Positions 26,896 to 33,792 of a stretch of DNA of 64,000 bases are shown here, piece by piece (position 1 is the first letter of the stretch; every line of letters starts with the position of its first letter). A program made the position numbers and the translations under genes. The DNA is from an uncultured Coprococcus sp. (lineage in GTDB: Bacteria; Bacillota; Clostridia; Lachnospirales; Lachnospiraceae): positions 145,245 through 209,244 of the forward strand of contig CAKQTZ010000006.1 in assembly GCA_934277375.1 (NCBI GenBank). Reading direction: 5' to 3'. A model generated the notes under the pieces. The model saw only the letters and a list, made by a program, of their open reading frames with translations, did not search any database and had not been told where the DNA came from.

Positions 26896-27073
26896 TATTC
26901 AGCCGACCATACATTCGCAAAACCGCACGATTCCCGTGCTCTTTCGCTGCTGCGTAGCTATTTTGCTCATTGTATGGGGCGGTGACTCTATTCGAGTCAC
27001 CACAGGATAAGAACACCTGATTCTTACATGCAAGCATGTCGAATCCGCTGTTCTTATCCTGCACGGCTGAATA
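26896..27073. repeat. Three-armed cruciform (cloverleaf-like) intergenic element, 178 bp
   Basis: Outer stem TATTCAGCCG (26896-26905) with CGGCTGAATA (27064-27073) encloses three arms. Arm 1 is CCATACATTCGCAAAA (26907-26922) with TTTTGCTCATTGTATGG (26961-26977). Arm 2 is GGTGACTC/GAGTCACC (26981-27001). Arm 3 is CAGGATAAGAACA (27003-27015) with TGTTCTTATCCTG (27049-27061), itself holding GATTC/GAATC and ACATGC/GCATGT. It fills the gap between the zinc operon and the NUDIX gene. It could be a MITE-like repeat or a structured RNA. Confidence 0.7.
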
Positions 27074-27170
27074 TTTACTTTTATTCAAAATTAGCACAGT
27101 TCTTACAATATATCAAACTCTTTTTTAAGTAATTTTATCATTTTTTAGCTATTTTTAATGTTTTTACATT

Positions 27171-27884
27171 CTACTGATCATCTTCCGATACCAATTGATA
27201 TTCTGCATCTCTCAGTCGGCAATAATAAAATGTCTGTCCAGCCTCCTCTGTGTAAGTTTCAAATACTCCAGTCACTATCACCTGGCTCTGATCTGCCGGG
27301 TAATCATCCGGATACACTGCACCTCCACCGAGTTCAAATTCAAGCCCCTGACTGCAGCATGCCGCTGCGTCAGCTATAAGGCAGTAATTGTAATATTTGT
27401 CTGTTAATGGATAATATGATGCATAATACTTTCCTTCTATTCTTATCGTCTTGCCCTCATATTCCTCAGGCTTTGACATCATCTGATATACAGTTGCATA
27501 TATAAGATCTTTTCCCATAAGAGTGAGGTCCACATCCACGCCCTCAGACTTGTACTGTGCTATAACAGAGCTGTCACCATTTACCACCTGTCCATATGTC
27601 GGCTCTGATGTCGGTTCCGTTACAGATGCAGATTCTGTCTCTGTTATGGTTTCTGTCTCTGTTATGGTTTCTGTCTCTGTTGTGGTTTTCGCATCTTCAC
27701 CGCCTGTTTTCTGATTAAGCACCTTATCCACTGCATTCTGTGTGTTCAAACGACTACCCGCAGTCTGAGATGCTCTACCACAGCCTGTGACCATCAGCAA
27801 CATACTCAGCACCGATATTGACATAATCAATCGCTTAAACCTGTGTCTGCATCCATGCATTTTTCTATTTCTATTCATATACAT
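27171..27884 (-). CDS. Lipoprotein at the end of the zinc-uptake operon
   Basis: The 237-residue precursor has a signal peptide with lipobox MVTGC (Cys35). A Thr/Glu repeat linker (TETETI units, about residues 70-90) follows, then a domain of about 130 residues. That domain contains GKTIRIEGKYYASYY, the pair CC at about 173-174 in AACCSQGLEF, and VIVTGVFETY. The KTIRIEGKY...ACCSQGLEF...VTGVF layout recalls the OB-fold-like part of the YcgQ/TIGR03943 proteins found with zinc transporters; this is a resemblance seen by eye. GAGGAGA precedes the ATG and overlaps the znuB stop, so it is coupled to znuB. A surface role in zinc handling is inferred. Confidence 0.8.
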   Translation of the reverse strand: MYMNRNRKMHGCRHRFKRLIMSISVLSMLLMVTGCGRASQTAGSRLNTQNAVDKVLNQKTGGEDAKTTTETETITETETITETESASVTEPTSEPTYGQVVNGDSSVIAQYKSEGVDVDLTLMGKDLIYATVYQMMSKPEEYEGKTIRIEGKYYASYYPLTDKYYNYCLIADAAACCSQGLEFELGGGAVYPDDYPADQSQVIVTGVFETYTEEAGQTFYYCRLRDAEYQLVSEDDQ

Positions 27885-27888
27885 ATTC

Positions 27889-28731
27889 TTATCTCCTCAT
27901 CACTTTCCCTGCTATACTGTTAAATGCAAATATAACCATATCGCATGCAACTATCGTAGAACCCACCGGTGTTGAAAATAGTATGGATATCAGCATTCCA
28001 GCCAAAGTTCCGACAACCGAAAATATGGCTGAATAAATTACTACCGATCTGAAGCTGTACATGACTCTCATCGCAGATAGAGCAGGAAATACCAGAAGCG
28101 CCGTGATGAGCAGCGAGCCCACCAGATTCATAGCCAGAACTATGATAACAGCGATTATCACAGCTATAGCCAGATTGTATGCCCCTGCATTTTTCCCTAT
28201 TGCTCTTGTAAAGCTTTCATCAAAAGTGACCGCAAATATCCTGTTATAGAACAAACAGAAAAACGCTATTACACATATTGACATCACTATACACAGCCAC
28301 ACTTCTCCCATTGTCAATGTAAGTATTGAGGTTGAACCAAACAATGTTGAGCACACGTCACCTGATACATTTGCCGATGTGGAGAACACATTCATTATCA
28401 GATAGCCGACAGCAAGAGCTCCGACGGACATCATGGCTATCGCAGCATCCCCCTTAAGCTTTGCATTTTTCCCAGACATAAGTATGATAATTGCAGCAGC
28501 CACAGTCACCGGCATTACTATGACCGTGTTATTTGTCAGTTTAAGGACTGATCCTATTGCCATTGCGCCAAATGCCACATGGGATAATCCATCACCAATA
28601 AACGAAAATCTCTTCAGGACCAGTGTCGCGCCAAAAAGTGATGAACACAAAGCTATAAGAACTCCAACGATAAGAGCATACCTGACAAATGGGTACTGCA
28701 TATAGAAAATTAATTTATCAATTATCTGCAC
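27889..28731 (-). CDS. znuB: Zinc/manganese ABC transporter permease (ZnuB type)
   Basis: The protein has about eight membrane segments and the ABC-3 family hallmark LKRFSFIGDGLSHVAFGAMA near residue 40, later GSLLITALLVFPALSA. It forms the channel for metal import with ZnuC and ZnuA. The proposed GTG start at 28731 follows AGGCGGTGAG and overlaps the znuC end by 14 bases; it gives 280 residues, the family's usual length. The open frame extends 47 codons further upstream inside znuC but without family similarity. ATG at 28701 is another possible start. Confidence 0.88.
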   Translation of the reverse strand: MQIIDKLIFYMQYPFVRYALIVGVLIALCSSLFGATLVLKRFSFIGDGLSHVAFGAMAIGSVLKLTNNTVIVMPVTVAAAIIILMSGKNAKLKGDAAIAMMSVGALAVGYLIMNVFSTSANVSGDVCSTLFGSTSILTLTMGEVWLCIVMSICVIAFFCLFYNRIFAVTFDESFTRAIGKNAGAYNLAIAVIIAVIIVLAMNLVGSLLITALLVFPALSAMRVMYSFRSVVIYSAIFSVVGTLAGMLISILFSTPVGSTIVACDMVIFAFNSIAGKVMRR

Positions 28732-29443
28732 TCTGCTCACCGCCTTTCTCAATCTCTGTGGAAATAATATCCCAATATCTGCTGTTTTTATATTCATATC
28801 TGCTTCCCCAGAACTGACTGCCATGATGCATATGAAGAACATGTTTCGCACAATCGATTGCCCGCAGGTCATGGGATATCATGATCACTGTGACACCATT
28901 TTCATTCAGCTGCTGTATCATCTGATAAAACTGAGCCGTAGCCACAGGGTCAAGTCCAGTCACAGGTTCATCGAGCAGAACAAGTTTCTCTGCCGCACAC
29001 AGAGCTCTTGCCAAAAGAACTCGCTGCTGCTGCCCTCCCGACAGATTTCTGTAGCATTTCCTGCGTATATCACATATTCCAAGCTGTTCAAGCTTAGATT
29101 GCGCGAGCTGTTTTTCCTTCCTGCCATAAAATGGACGTGCTCCGCACTTGGGCAACGTTCCAGACAAAGCAATCTCCCACACAGTAGCAGGAAAGTCCTT
29201 CTGCAGAGGTGTCTGCTGCGGCAAATATCCTATATCATGCGATGCCAGATCATCGCCAAACTTTATTTCGCCGGAAACCGGTTTTAAAAGCCCAAGCAGA
29301 GTTTTTACCAAGGTACTCTTTCCCGCTCCATTTTCCCCTACTATACATAGATAATCGCCCTTATCTATACTGAAGTTAAGCCCTGACGCAACAGCTCGTC
29401 CATCGTATCCTATTGCAAGGTCTTTACAAGTTATATATGCCAT
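28718..29443 (-). CDS. znuC: Zinc/manganese ABC transporter ATPase (ZnuC type)
   Basis: The 241-residue ATPase has Walker A GENGAGKST near residue 37, the Q-loop region YLPQQTPLQKDFPATVWE typical of ZnuC/MntB proteins, the signature NLSGGQQQRVLLARAL, and Walker B LVLLDEPVTGLD. It powers metal uptake through ZnuB. It lies 50 bases after znuA and overlaps znuB. Zinc rather than manganese is favoured by the adjacent Fur-type regulator and the overall operon, but this is inference. Confidence 0.92.
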   Translation of the reverse strand: MAYITCKDLAIGYDGRAVASGLNFSIDKGDYLCIVGENGAGKSTLVKTLLGLLKPVSGEIKFGDDLASHDIGYLPQQTPLQKDFPATVWEIALSGTLPKCGARPFYGRKEKQLAQSKLEQLGICDIRRKCYRNLSGGQQQRVLLARALCAAEKLVLLDEPVTGLDPVATAQFYQMIQQLNENGVTVIMISHDLRAIDCAKHVLHMHHGSQFWGSRYEYKNSRYWDIISTEIEKGGEQSADN

Positions 29444-29492
29444 TTCTTTTCTCCTGTTCTTTTGAATGTCTGTCCATTTAGTTGAGCAGCAA

Positions 29493-30515
29493 TTAATTTA
29501 ACGCTTGAGACAGTACATTCAGGTTATCTTCCATCACATCCAGATACGTCTTGCCAGCAGTCACATCATCTACGGTTACAGACTGCATTGAGTTCATTAT
29601 CAGGATCTCCTGATTCTTCGACTCGGTCGCATTCTTTATCGACTCTGCTATATTGTGATCCGAACCCTCTATCGTCAAAATAACCGGGAGCTTTAAATCG
29701 TCCACCTTCTGCGCAAGAAATGTTATCGTTTCAAAGCTTGCCTCAGATTCTGCACTGCATCCTACAAATGCAGCATAGTAGGTAAGTCCATAGTCATCTG
29801 CCATATATCTGAACGGGAATCGGTCTCCAAACAGTATCTCCTTACGTTTGCCCTTAGATACAGTAAGCGCATATCTTCCATCAAGATCATTAAGTCTGTC
29901 CACATATTCAGCAGCATTGTCCACATAATCTTCCTTATTTGCCGGATCAATCTCCTGTATATTTTCAGACAAAACATCAGTAAGTGTTACCGCATTTCTC
30001 AATGATAGCCACACATGCTCATCATACTCAGGTTCTTCCCCTTCTTCGGTTTCCTCTTCTTCCTCTGCCTGCATGCCTGGAACTACCTCTTCCTCTTTGA
30101 CTGCAGTTCCCAAAGCGTCAAGCATATTTACAACCTTCATATCCTTATTAGTCGCTTCTTTCAGGGCATTATCCACCCATTCATCAGACTCACCGCCAAC
30201 ATACACGAACATATCTGCGTCAGCTATCCTTGCTATATCCTCTGCAGTTGGCTGATAACTGTGAAGATCCATCCCCTGATCGAGCAGTATAGTAAGCTGA
30301 AACTTGTCGGAATCATCGCCTATGATATTTCTGATCCAGTCATACTGAGGAAAAGTCGTGCACACAATGCTGTACGCCGCAGCATTTGCCGCATTTTGGA
30401 GCGCACTTTCCCCTTTCTGATCAGAATCTGCTGCCGTCCTTGACGCTCCACAGCCACAAAATACTGAAACAGTAAGTACAGATGCCATAACAAGGCCAAA
30501 TATTCTATTTTTCAT
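29493..30515 (-). CDS. znuA: Zinc ABC transporter substrate-binding lipoprotein (ZnuA type)
   Basis: The mature protein follows a lipoprotein signal with Cys22 (VFCGC). It has the cluster A-I metal-binding fold: TTFPQYDWIRNIIGD, MDLHSYQPTAEDI with a ligand His, YDEHVWLSLRNA with a second ligand His, and PVILTIEGSDHNIAESI near the end. The flexible loop before the second His is very acidic (EEEEETEEGEEPEYDEH) instead of the His-rich loop of many ZnuA proteins. It gives zinc to ZnuB. The ATG at 30515 is used; a TTG three codons upstream is possible, and GGAGGT precedes both. Confidence 0.9.
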   Translation of the reverse strand: MKNRIFGLVMASVLTVSVFCGCGASRTAADSDQKGESALQNAANAAAYSIVCTTFPQYDWIRNIIGDDSDKFQLTILLDQGMDLHSYQPTAEDIARIADADMFVYVGGESDEWVDNALKEATNKDMKVVNMLDALGTAVKEEEVVPGMQAEEEEETEEGEEPEYDEHVWLSLRNAVTLTDVLSENIQEIDPANKEDYVDNAAEYVDRLNDLDGRYALTVSKGKRKEILFGDRFPFRYMADDYGLTYYAAFVGCSAESEASFETITFLAQKVDDLKLPVILTIEGSDHNIAESIKNATESKNQEILIMNSMQSVTVDDVTAGKTYLDVMEDNLNVLSQALN

Positions 30516-30632
30516 AATGATCAATAAACCTCCGAATTGATTTAAATGTAAATTGTTTTCCTACCAAATCACAAATTAGGGTAACTTTAATAAACAACCA
30601 CTGTCTTTACCACTGTGAAAACAAAAGATAAA

Positions 30633-30926
30633 TCAATTCAGTAATTCCACCTTCAGGGAAACGAGCGTATCAGTACAATACTCGTGGGTATACACCAATA
30701 CAACTCCAAGTGTGAACACACTTAAGAACGCCAGCAACACTGGCGTAGTTGACATTGTCTTTATATTTGAAAGGAACTGTGCAGCCTGCTGCAAATGCAT
30801 ACATATAGGACATTCCTGCCCCGTACAGTCATGCTCCACATTGCGCGCAATATAGCCGTAAGAGAAAAGTACTCCCGATACAAAGAACACTATAAGAATC
30901 CATGACATTATTCTCTTTTTACTCAT
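30633..30926 (-). CDS. Small Cys-containing membrane protein in the zinc operon
   Basis: The 97-residue protein has a membrane helix at residues 8-26 (WILIVFFVSGVLFSYGY), an outward loop with HDCTGQECPICMHLQQA (His, then C-x4-C-x2-C), and a second helix around residues 60-78 (PVLLAFLSVFTLGVVLVYT). I do not recognise a named function. The His/Cys cluster could bind a metal. It lies between the Fur-family regulator and znuA on the same strand, so a role in zinc uptake or sensing is likely by context. AAAGGAGG lies 8 bases before the ATG at 30926. Confidence 0.8.
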   Translation of the reverse strand: MSKKRIMSWILIVFFVSGVLFSYGYIARNVEHDCTGQECPICMHLQQAAQFLSNIKTMSTTPVLLAFLSVFTLGVVLVYTHEYCTDTLVSLKVELLN

Positions 30927-31023
30927 TCTGCACACCTCCTTTTCATGTTTAGGAAATTTCGGGATATATAGTTTTTGATGTGACCATAACGATACAGTCC
31001 TATCTGTAACAATCCCGTTTAGT

Positions 31024-31449
31024 TTAAACTACAGCGACTCCACAACGCCTCTGACAATCTTTGCAAATACCACATATCGACGATCTGTCACAGTCGATCA
31101 CAAATCCATACCTATCCTGAACGCCTTTAGCTATGTGATTCATGGTATCGCGGTCAATATGTATGACTCTTCCACACTTAACACACTGCATATGAAGGTG
31201 CTCGTGACAACTATGATCAGCCTTTTCCATTCTATACATGCATGAACTACCATCAGCACTCTGATACTTTATCAATTTGTCCTGGGTAACCATGCGGTCA
31301 AGATTGCGATATACGGTCGTTGTATTCGCATCTATTCCATTCTCATCCAAATACACACTTACATCAGCCGCGCAAAAACCTCTGTCTTGCCTCTCTGCAG
31401 CAAATGCCTCTATAGCCTGACTTATTCTCGTTTTATACTCCCTCGCCAT
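31024..31449 (-). CDS. Fur family metal regulator (Zur-like)
   Basis: The 141-residue protein has the Fur winged helix (FCAADVSVYLDENGIDANTTTVYRNLDRM), the His cluster HSCHEHLHMQC and two CxxC pairs (CVKCG and CGICKDC) for the structural zinc. It heads the znu cluster and its promoter carries a TGCAAA/TTTGCA dyad, so it most likely represses the cluster and itself when zinc is sufficient. The ATG at 31449 follows AGAGGGA; an in-frame ATG 36 bases upstream lies over the operator and is unlikely. Zur is favoured over Fur or PerR by neighbours only. Confidence 0.88.
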   Translation of the reverse strand: MAREYKTRISQAIEAFAAERQDRGFCAADVSVYLDENGIDANTTTVYRNLDRMVTQDKLIKYQSADGSSCMYRMEKADHSCHEHLHMQCVKCGRVIHIDRDTMNHIAKGVQDRYGFVIDCDRSSICGICKDCQRRCGVAVV

Positions 31450-31469
31450 ACTATCCCTCTTTTTGAATT

Positions 31470-31484
31470 TGCAAATCGTTTGCA
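31470..31484. promoter_or_regulatory. Candidate Zur operator TGCAAA-3-TTTGCA
   Basis: A perfect dyad with 6-base arms and a 3-base centre lies just downstream of the -10 box and about 20 bases before the regulator's start codon. This suits autoregulation by a Fur-family dimer. The sequence differs from the Bacillus Zur box. Confidence 0.6.
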
Positions 31485-31493
31485 TTTTACTGC

Positions 31494-31522
31494 ATCATAA
31501 ATGGCTTTTAACTTTATGTCAA
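31494..31522 (-). promoter_or_regulatory. Promoter of the regulator-znu cluster
   Basis: Minus-strand -35 TTGACA (31517-31522), 17-base spacer and -10 TATGAT (31494-31499). The operator dyad begins about 10 bases downstream of the -10. Confidence 0.75.
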
Positions 31523-31573
31523 TACCCTTTTATATAATTAAACTGGATCTGTATACCCGCACATATTAAAACT

Positions 31574-31591
31574 GGATGGCCTGAACCATCC
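31574..31591 (-). terminator. Terminator after the methyltransferase gene
   Basis: Stem GGATGG (31574-31579) with CCATCC (31586-31591) and a 6-base loop, followed on the minus strand by AGTTTTAAT. Confidence 0.6.
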
Positions 31592-31618
31592 GGCTAAACT
31601 ATTTATTCCGCATATATC

Positions 31619-32440
31619 TCACTTTTCCATCACCACAATCTTGTTAGATATATTGCTGACAAATGGTATTTTGCCAATGACTTTATACACTGGTATGAAC
31701 TCCGCCATTCCTTCTACAAGGCTGTGCTGTTCTATGTATCTGTATCTCGGTATGATCTCTGCCAGCTTCTTTCCGTTTGACACGCCCCAGGAGAACTTGG
31801 CATGGCTTCCATGTATGGATTTCTCCTTGATATGCTTCGCCATGAACGGTGCCATGGTCTCGACAAATACTGTGGCATGAGTAAACTTTCTGTCTATTAT
31901 GTCAAATATTTTCTTCACATCAGCCTCCGTCAGATACATTGTAAGTCCCTCTATTATGATCAGTACAGGTTCGCCGGCATACTCTACCATGTCAGCCCAT
32001 TTGCCGTCCATGGCCGACTCCGCTATCTGATACACCGGTCCGTCCTCCTGCAGGAACTTTGCCCTGACAGTCATGGTCTCCGGGAGATCAATATTGTACC
32101 AGCCTTTATATCTGCCCTCATTTCTATAGCAGCGGGTATCAAGACCACAGGCGATATTCACAACCACGACGCCCTTATGTTTTTTCAGGTATTCTGACAC
32201 CAGCTTATCCAGCACTATAGTTCTGGCTATGACTCCGCTTCCCATTGCCATATCTTTATCTGCAAGGGAAAAATCATAATCAAGACTGTCAACTATCTCT
32301 ATTGCCTTGCCATCGTATATGGCATGGTCCGGTTTTCTTGATTCCTTCGCCCTTGCGTAAAGTGTCTGGAGCATCGTCTCCGGAACTCCTGTTATGTCCA
32401 CCTTTGATCTGTCTGCTGTGTTGTTCTGTGTGCTACCCAT
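31619..32440 (-). CDS. Class I SAM-dependent O-methyltransferase (LCMT/TcmP-like)
   Basis: The 273-residue protein matches the leucine carboxyl methyltransferase/TcmP family: a SAM site VVVNIACGLDTRCYR near residue 93, WYNIDLPETM near 113, and LIIIEGLTMYLTEADVKKI near 167. Members methylate carboxyl or hydroxyl groups of small molecules; no substrate can be named. AGGAGGAAA lies before the ATG. It follows the TetR gene on the same strand; the intervening gap holds the octad AACATAACA also present at the TetR start, suggesting that TetR controls both. Confidence 0.88.
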   Translation of the reverse strand: MGSTQNNTADRSKVDITGVPETMLQTLYARAKESRKPDHAIYDGKAIEIVDSLDYDFSLADKDMAMGSGVIARTIVLDKLVSEYLKKHKGVVVVNIACGLDTRCYRNEGRYKGWYNIDLPETMTVRAKFLQEDGPVYQIAESAMDGKWADMVEYAGEPVLIIIEGLTMYLTEADVKKIFDIIDRKFTHATVFVETMAPFMAKHIKEKSIHGSHAKFSWGVSNGKKLAEIIPRYRYIEQHSLVEGMAEFIPVYKVIGKIPFVSNISNKIVVMEK

Positions 32441-32548
32441 TTCTCATTTCCTCCTGCTTGTTAAATTGAGCAAACGCATGAAAGGCGCTTGCGCGCGGCG
32501 TTTGCGTAAAATATAACACTTGTCATGTTCTGTTATGTTCATAAAAAT

Positions 32549-32575
32549 AAGAGGTTCATCACCGATGAACCTCTT
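32549..32575 (-). terminator. Terminator overlapping the end of the TetR coding sequence
   Basis: Perfect arms AAGAGGTTCATC (32549-32560) and GATGAACCTCTT (32564-32575) with a 3-base loop and a T-rich tail on the minus strand. Its 5' arm encodes the last residues of the TetR protein, whose stop codon lies inside the hairpin. Confidence 0.8.
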
Positions 32576-33158
32576 TCTTTAAGCTCTCTATCAACTTTTC
32601 TGTACCGCCTGTGGCATGAATACCAATCTTTTCTGTCAGATACATTTTCTTCTCCACATCTACATTCTCGTTCAGTATCGCCATGGCTCCTTCAAGCCGC
32701 GTCTTCGCCAGCACGCGAACCAAAGTCTCATCCGGCTCGTATCCGAGCTGTGACCGGTAATATGCCGCAAATGAATGTCTCATGAACGCCTCAACCCTCT
32801 GGTGATAATTCTCATAGCAGCTGCCGTCAGCGCCATACATGATGATCATTGTCTCTTCCCTGTGTGCCAAAAGGAATTGCATCATGATCTTATCTGCATC
32901 TACGCCCGTACCGGGGTTCTCAATCTCCCCCTTCATAAGTTTTGCAAGCATGGCCTCGTATTGGTTCACAAGTGGTTCGAGTATCGCCTTGAACAATGCC
33001 TCCTTACTCTCAAATGAAAAGTAAAAGGCTCCGGTGGTAACTCCCGCACTTTTGCATATTCTTCTAAGGCTTGCCCTATGGTAACCATTCTTAAGGAATT
33101 CCTCTTTGCCGGCTTTTTTCAGTTTTTCTATCGTTTCACTGCGCTTGTCGTTTTCCAT
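32559..33158 (-). CDS. TetR family transcriptional regulator
   Basis: The protein of about 199 residues has the TetR helix-turn-helix (FLKNGYHRASLRRICKSAGVTTGAFYFSFESKEALFKAIL, about residues 18-56) and an all-helical ligand domain. The start at 33158 gives MENDKRSETI; the frame is open 13 codons further upstream but the usual domain begins here. No strong ribosome site is seen. A 16-base dyad CATAACA-2-TGTTATG overlaps this start codon, fitting autorepression. The adjacent methyltransferase is the probable target; the ligand is unknown. Confidence 0.88.
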   Translation of the reverse strand: MENDKRSETIEKLKKAGKEEFLKNGYHRASLRRICKSAGVTTGAFYFSFESKEALFKAILEPLVNQYEAMLAKLMKGEIENPGTGVDADKIMMQFLLAHREETMIIMYGADGSCYENYHQRVEAFMRHSFAAYYRSQLGYEPDETLVRVLAKTRLEGAMAILNENVDVEKKMYLTEKIGIHATGGTEKLIESLKKEVHR

Positions 33159-33171
33159 AACACATGTTATG
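33156..33171. promoter_or_regulatory. Dyad at the TetR start codon, candidate operator
   Basis: Arms CATAACA and TGTTATG are perfect with a 2-base centre and include the start codon. A related TGTTATGTT occurs at 32531-32539 before the methyltransferase. Confidence 0.5.
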
Positions 33172-33217
33172 TTAGCACAAACTAACCAATCTAACAACCT
33201 CTTTTTTTATATGCACC

Positions 33218-33769
33218 TTATCTTTCGTTCAGGTATTTCCTTACCGTCTCAAGCCCTCCAATTGGCACGCAGAACTTCTGGTCATGGTTCTTACATGCCT
33301 CATAGGTTTCCTCCAGATCAAACCAGCTCACGCCGTCCAACTCTTCCTTCTGGATCGTCAGGTCTGCTATATCCACCGTTTTCTGATACACGAACACAAA
33401 TGCCACCTCATTGTCCCTGAACATTTTGCCGTGAAATTCCTTCTCATACTGTATTCTGAATGTTCCCGCAAAATCAAGATCTGTGGCCTCAGCCTTTATG
33501 CCAAGCTCCTCACCGAGCTCCCTGAGCGCCGACTCCATCGGCTCATCGCCTGCCTGTATATGTCCGGCAGAGGAAGTGTCATACCTTCCGGGAAATGAAT
33601 CCTTATCCATCGACCTCTTCTGCAGAAGAACCTTATACCTGCCATTCTCTTTCTTCGCTATCCAGATATGCGCAGTCCTGTGGCATATGCCTTTTGCATG
33701 CGCCTCGCTCCTCTCCACTGTGTCTCCGGTGGGGCTGCCCTGTTCGTCACATATATCAAAAAGTTCCAT
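33218..33769 (-). CDS. NUDIX hydrolase (isopentenyl-diphosphate isomerase-like)
   Basis: The 183-residue protein begins MELFDICDEQG and has the IDI-like layout: GICHRTAHIWI, LLQKRSMDKDSFPGRYDTSSAGHI, then the NUDIX core ALRELGEELGI. YfcD-like proteins of this type are common in Firmicutes and their substrates are mostly undefined; it need not be a true isomerase. It follows sbcC by 23 bases on the same strand and may be cotranscribed. The start has AGAAGGACGG upstream at moderate distance. Confidence 0.88.
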   Translation of the reverse strand: MELFDICDEQGSPTGDTVERSEAHAKGICHRTAHIWIAKKENGRYKVLLQKRSMDKDSFPGRYDTSSAGHIQAGDEPMESALRELGEELGIKAEATDLDFAGTFRIQYEKEFHGKMFRDNEVAFVFVYQKTVDIADLTIQKEELDGVSWFDLEETYEACKNHDQKFCVPIGGLETVRKYLNER

Positions 33770-33792
33770 TATAGTGTACCGTCCTTCTATTC

